Source: Acholoe squamosa
Lineage: Eukaryota > Annelida > Polychaeta > Phyllodocida > Polynoidae
Assembly: GCA_949317995.1 (NCBI GenBank)
Contig: OX439044.1
Location: 22,640,733 to 22,704,732, forward strand
Length of the DNA stretch: 64,000 nt
Reading direction: 5' to 3'
Both the position numbers and the translations under genes were made by a program. The notes beneath the pieces are model-generated. The model did no database searches. It saw only the letters and a list, made by a program, of their open reading frames with translations, and was not told the origin of the DNA. Shown here piece after piece: positions 60,363 through 64,000 of this stretch; position 1 is the stretch's first letter, and each line of letters opens with the position of its first letter.

Positions 60363-61025
60363 TCAGTATTAAGTGCTACTGTACGCAGGTATATAACAAA
60401 ATATGTGTTAAAAAAGTAGCATATTTACCCACGTTTCAAAACTAAATTTGAACTGTCAATGTCAACTGACAAGACGATTCACATACAAATATCTATATGT
60501 CATTCAACATCACAGTGAAGCGCATGTATATATTTTGTAATAAAAATGTGATACCAAACCACATTGAGATATATCAGAAAGTATCTCAGCTGCCAGTGAT
60601 ATTTGGGGAAAGAAATCACTCAACAGCTATCGAAAATGCAAGACTATTCTATTCATAAATATAACGTCTATATACAAGAAATGTACGAGAATGATCAATT
60701 ACTGGCTGATAATGGTTGTAGCTCTGAAACCTCCGGTTCATTCTGGAAGCCTACTTCTTAGATCTCTGCGCGGTGCCGCACATGGCTAGCTCTCTGCCAT
60801 TAAGCATGCCCTTTGCTCCTTTCTGCACGGCATGCTATCACTTTTATCTATGGGAACATGTACAATCACTCTGAACCTTTGTTTCGATTAATCAGCCAAA
60901 TGCTTTAACAAGACAGGAGCCAAAATATTTGGGGGGAAATTAAGCTAAGATGCTCAGTCTTAAAATATTGCATATTGAGAAGAAAAAAAAAGTCAAGTGG
61001 CACCCATGATATGCCTATGTCCTTT
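60363..61025 (-). other. Probable 3' UTR of the kinase gene
   Basis: Follows the TAG at 61026 on the minus strand. No other coding frame or RNA gene was recognised. Assigned by position only. Confidence 0.4.
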
Positions 61026-61342
61026 CTAGTCAACCTCCTCTTCAAAGCATGTATTGTATTCACTCTCGCTGTCTGTTGAGTTAGGTGAGAGCGACTGCAG
61101 CACAGGCTGTAGAATATGGCTTGAGCTTGTGGTTCGAACACCTAGGGGACTGCATTGAAGCTGCAGAATGTTTCGGGATGCCCTGCGAAGGTGGGTTTCG
61201 GCGAAGCCACGAGAGATGTCTTCTCCTGAGTCTGAGAGGGACAAAATGTCTTCAAATGATGGATGAAGCCTTTGCAATCTAGCTGGAAGCACTCCCTCAA
61301 AGGCCGCACCCCCTTCTCCACTGGAACCGACGGACATGGGTC
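61026..61342 (-). CDS. Kinase last coding exon with C-terminal EEVD
   Basis: Acceptor CCATTGCAG, stop TAG at 61028-61026. Encodes PMSVGSSGEGGAAFEGVL, then FEDILSLSDSGEDISRG (resembling acidic phospho-sites), and ends SESEYNTCFEEEVD. The split glycine joins in frame with the preceding exon. Confidence 0.85.
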
Positions 61343-63190
61343 CTGCAATGGGAAATATGAAATAGAAAACTACCTAGAAGCTTCTAAACCGTATTTAAAA
61401 TGTCCAGCAATCCAGTCACTTCTGGACAAATTGGAGCTGGATAAACTGGGAACACATGACATTTTCACTGGAGATAACCGAACGTTAGTACCCAGTAATT
61501 GGGTGGGTGGGGGTGGGGCACTTTGGACTAGTTAGAATGATACAGAGGCTTGAAGTAATATGATTTCTAATTAAGAATGGCTTCACACAAAGGTTGAACG
61601 TACCAAGCTGCGGCTCGTGTAGTTCTCCTGCACCTTCCCCTGCCTGCAGGCCATAGTCCATGGGTGGCGCCACCTGGTGGTCGTCACCATCATCATCATC
61701 GTCGTCGTCACCATCCTCGTCATCAGCATCGTCCATGTCATCTGAGTCATCAGAGTCGCTGGTATCAGAATCGCTAAAAGGGAGGTGGGGCATGACAACG
61801 TGGGAGTGGATGCGGCGCTGGAGGCTGCACTCTACCTCCTCCATGATGGGACGCCGTGTCTTGTCCACGTGGGTACACTGGGAGATGAGGGACTGGAGCT
61901 CCTCTGACAGGGATTCCCCATTGAGCACATTCATGGCCAGCTCCATGGCCATACCTGACCAGAGGGTAGAAATGGGTGGTGTAATTATTTTATACAATTT
62001 AATTAGGCTAATTAAGAATTGGATCACCATATTAAATGTGCCAATAGTAAAATGGAATTAATCCCAAAGCAGAGATCCTCTGTTATGGGTATGGACTACT
62101 AAATTCGACATGGTGACATGTCCATTTCTTAAAATCGACATGTGACATGGGCCTTAGTGACATGAGGCAAAACAATTAGTGACATGACAGAAGGTGCTTT
62201 CTCAAATTCGACATGGGACATGATAGGCTCTTAGAGGTGACATGGGACATAGGGATTTAAGTGACAAGTGCCATGACCATTTTTTAAAATCGACATGTGA
62301 CATGGGGGACCCCCCATCCACACCCCCTCTGTTCACAGTCTTTCCTCGCCAACAGCCCATATGTATGTAATTTACTAAAATTCTCATGAACAAGAAGTAC
62401 ATCCAAAAAAAATTGAATACTACAGAATGTTTGGGCCTACTTCTAAAATCTATTCTTATCACAGACGTACCAAAGGCATAGACGTCAGACGTAGGGGCTG
62501 TGGGTTCGCCACCCAAGACCTCCGGTGGTATGTAAGGGTACTGCTCAAACTCCTCCATGTCCTCCTCATCCAGTTGGTAGATAGCACCACGTTCAAATGT
62601 CGTCTGCCCAAAGTCAATCAGGTAGACTCGATATCTGTTAGAAGGGGGAAAAAAGATTTTATCTGTGACCTGTATTCAAACCTTTGAATCTATATAGAAA
62701 TAGGTGTGGATAATGGGTGTGGACCACTAAAATTGACATGGCGACATGGGTTATTTTAGGCTTAGTGACATAGGACATGAACAATTTCTTAAAATTGACA
62801 TGGTGACATGAACAATTTCTTAAAATCGACATGGTGACATGACCATTTCTTAAAATTGACATGGGGACATGGCCATTTTAAAAATCGACATGTGACATGG
62901 GGGACCCCCCATCCACACCCCCTGGATAGTTCTTCCTTGAATTGGCAATATTAAAGGTGGCAACCATGTCAAGCATTCTAATACACATTCCTGACATGTT
63001 TTGCTTAACTTACTTGCAGTGGGAAGTGACACAACCAGTGGCGCCTTCAGGTGAGGGGTAGGCAAACTCATGTCCATCGTTAGGAACAACAAGGATGTTG
63101 GTCAGTTTGACGTCATTGTGAATGAAGTGACGCTGGTGAATGAAGCTCAAAAGGCGTGCTGCCTGCATGAACACCTCTAAGAGGTCAATT
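61026..63190 (-). CDS. Unrecognised protein kinase, C-lobe and acidic tail (partial)
   Basis: Four exons (63190-63014, 62634-62471, 61954-61604, 61342-61026) join in frame to 335 visible residues. Kinase marks, numbered from the first whole residue: catalytic loop HNDVKLTN (24-31; H, D, K and N present, but the usual HRD arginine is asparagine), IDFGQT (65-70), PPE in place of APE (95-97), SDVYAFG (108-114, the alpha-F aspartate), and CTHVDKTRRP (140-149, the subdomain XI arginine). After the fold comes a 32-residue Asp/Ser run (174-205), then a Ser-rich tail ending EEVD. All key C-lobe residues look intact, so activity is plausible; the N-lobe (glycine loop, VAIK lysine) lies outside the window. 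I cannot assign a named family: HND loops occur in uncharacterised invertebrate kinases. It converges on LRP5/6. Confidence 0.85.
61604..61954 (-). CDS. Kinase exon: end of C-lobe and acidic run
   Basis: Acceptor CTCTGGTCAG, donor GTACGT. Encodes MAMELAMNVLNGESLSEELQ, then CTHVDKTRRPIMEEVECSLQ, then an Asp/Ser run rich in casein-kinase-2-like S-D-x-D/E sites. The run corresponds to a biased CAT/CGT/CTC trinucleotide tract on the plus strand (about 61685-61780), so its length may vary. Confidence 0.87.
62090..62332. repeat. GACATGGTGACATG repeat block in a kinase intron, copy 1
   Basis: Starts TATGGGTATGGACTACTAAA, contains several CTTAAAATCGACATG...GACATG units, and ends GGGGGACCCCCCATCCACAC. 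The same start and end occur in the next intron. Confidence 0.68.
62471..62634 (-). CDS. Kinase exon: DFG, activation loop, PPE, alpha-F
   Basis: Acceptor TTCTAACAG, donor GTACGT. Encodes YRVYLIDFGQTTFERGAIYQ, an acidic activation loop (LDEEDMEEFEQYPY), IPPEVLGGEPTAPTSDVYAF and a split glycine. The loop has few serine or threonine residues. Confidence 0.88.
62708..62930. repeat. GACATGGTGACATG repeat block in a kinase intron, copy 2
   Basis: Starts AATGGGTGTGGACCACTAAA, has about four 30-31-bp units (TTCTTAAAATTGACATGGTG...), and ends GGGGGACCCCCCATCCACAC. The GGGTGTGGA start and TCCACACCC end form short inverted termini. Confidence 0.7.
63014..63190 (-). CDS. Kinase exon: alpha-E helix and catalytic loop
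   Basis: Minus-strand acceptor TTTTTTAG before 63190 and donor GTAAGT after 63014. Encodes IDLLEVFMQAARLLSFIHQR, then HFIHNDVKLTNILVVPNDG and the start of a long pre-DFG segment (HEFAYPSPEGATGCVTSHC). The last codon AA|A is completed in the next exon. Confidence 0.88.
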
Positions 63191-63869
63191 CTAAAAAAGA
63201 GAAGAGCAGAAACATGTATATTTTTGCTATAAAAAGAAATAGCCTAATTGCCCACACAACTCTTCATCAACTGTGATAGTGAAATGACCGATTGATGGAT
63301 ACTCATGAGTGACCTGATTGAGATGAATTTTGCTGTACTGCGGACAGGTTTTAATCATGACTCCCTCCATATTTAAACTTTAAACTACTGGAGAGGTGAT
63401 TCCCAAGTTACTTCTACACATTTAGTAAACCGAGGCATATAGGATGTTCCTAAACCCAGGAATTGCCTTATAACCGGGATGTGAATACATGAGATTAGCA
63501 TCATTGTCCAAATAAAGGCCAAGTTGTACGCAGAGGGTTATGGCACTACTTACAAACCATTTCCACATAGGCTTACTGATTAAAAAAAAAAAACATTTCC
63601 ACATTCTACTAACAAATCACTAGTTGTATTTACCTCTTACTAAACCCACATTTCAACATACTACTTTCAAACCCCCATTTCTATGTTCTACTTACAAAAT
63701 CCACATTTCCAACTACTGCTTCAAAACCCCCATTTCTGTGTACTACTTTCAAAATCCACTTTTCCACATACTACTTTCAAACCCCCCATTTCCATGTACT
63801 ACTTACAAAATCCACATTTCCACATTCTACTAACAAATCATTAGTTGTATTCATGTATTCCGTTTACTA
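63191..63869. other. Kinase intron sequence with ACATTTCCAC repeats
   Basis: Lies upstream of the catalytic-loop exon on the minus strand. From about 63560 to 63840 it holds diverged repeats of ACTTACAAAATCCACATTTC and TTCTACTAACAAATCA. No further exon was recognised, so the N-lobe exons must lie past 64000. Confidence 0.5.
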
Positions 63870-64000
63870 AGGGAGTGATCATTTTTTAAAAACAGTGGGG
63901 GGTGGTGGGTTTGTGCATGGATGCGCGAAAAAACTTTCGACCCCCCTCTCGAGGGGGTAAAATTTTTTCGACCCACCCATAAGGGACAAAAATCATGCAC
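63870..64000. mobile_element. MITE, AGGGAGTGATCATTTTTTAA family, copy 3 (cut by window edge)
   Basis: AGGGAGTGATCATTTTTTAA at the start, then G-rich sequence and ATGCGCGAAAAAAC, as in the copy at 44605. The other end is outside the window. Confidence 0.62.

Noticed and set aside
1..64000. tRNA, rRNA, snRNA genes and bacterial defence or phage modules
   Set aside because: No cloverleaf, conserved rRNA stretch, snRNA element or prokaryotic gene layout was seen on either strand.

Overview
The window is animal nuclear DNA. It has spliced genes with canonical GT..AG introns, very long introns filled with short inverted-repeat elements and tandem repeats, and two metazoan-type genes. It looks like an invertebrate: the single LRP5/6-type receptor is co-orthologous in appearance to vertebrate LRP5 and LRP6, and the repeats include SINE-like copies with CTCA tails, many MITEs and minisatellites. 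I cannot fix the phylum from sequence alone; a lophotrochozoan or an invertebrate deuterostome would both fit. Nothing prokaryotic is present (no operons, no CRISPR, no phage).

Plus strand, 27392-55639: fifteen coding exons of an LRP5/6 (arrow) Wnt co-receptor. I placed every splice junction by hand and the frame closes exactly: 4,802 coding bases give 1,599 complete residues and a stop. The product has four YWTD beta-propellers each followed by an EGF-like module, three LDLa modules, one transmembrane helix and a proline/serine-rich tail with PPPSP-type motifs. Only the first exon (signal peptide, start codon) is missing; it lies either unrecognised in 1-27391 or upstream of the window. Intron 2 is 20 kb, while all later introns are under 0.7 kb. 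The final coding exon is unusually long (1,612 bp).

Minus strand, 63190-61026: the last four coding exons of an unrecognised protein kinase (335 residues visible, catalytic loop to C-terminus; the N-lobe lies beyond the right edge). It has an HND-type catalytic loop, an enlarged segment before DFG, a very acidic tail and a C-terminal EEVD. The two genes converge, and their best poly(A) signals put the two 3' ends within about 100 bp of each other near 59.83-59.92 kb.

The remaining sequence (1-27391, intron 2, part of the 3' UTRs) is non-coding and repeat-rich. I could delimit a SINE-like family in at least six copies (four with target-site duplications of 10-13 bp), a pogo/Tigger-like MITE with a TA duplication, a hAT-like 1.28-kb element, several other inverted-repeat families (some nested), and minisatellites with units of about 86, 62, 50 and 31 bp.

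How the genes work together: LRP5/6 binds Wnt at the cell surface together with Frizzled, and its tail recruits Axin after phosphorylation. No functional link between it and the convergent kinase can be read from the sequence.
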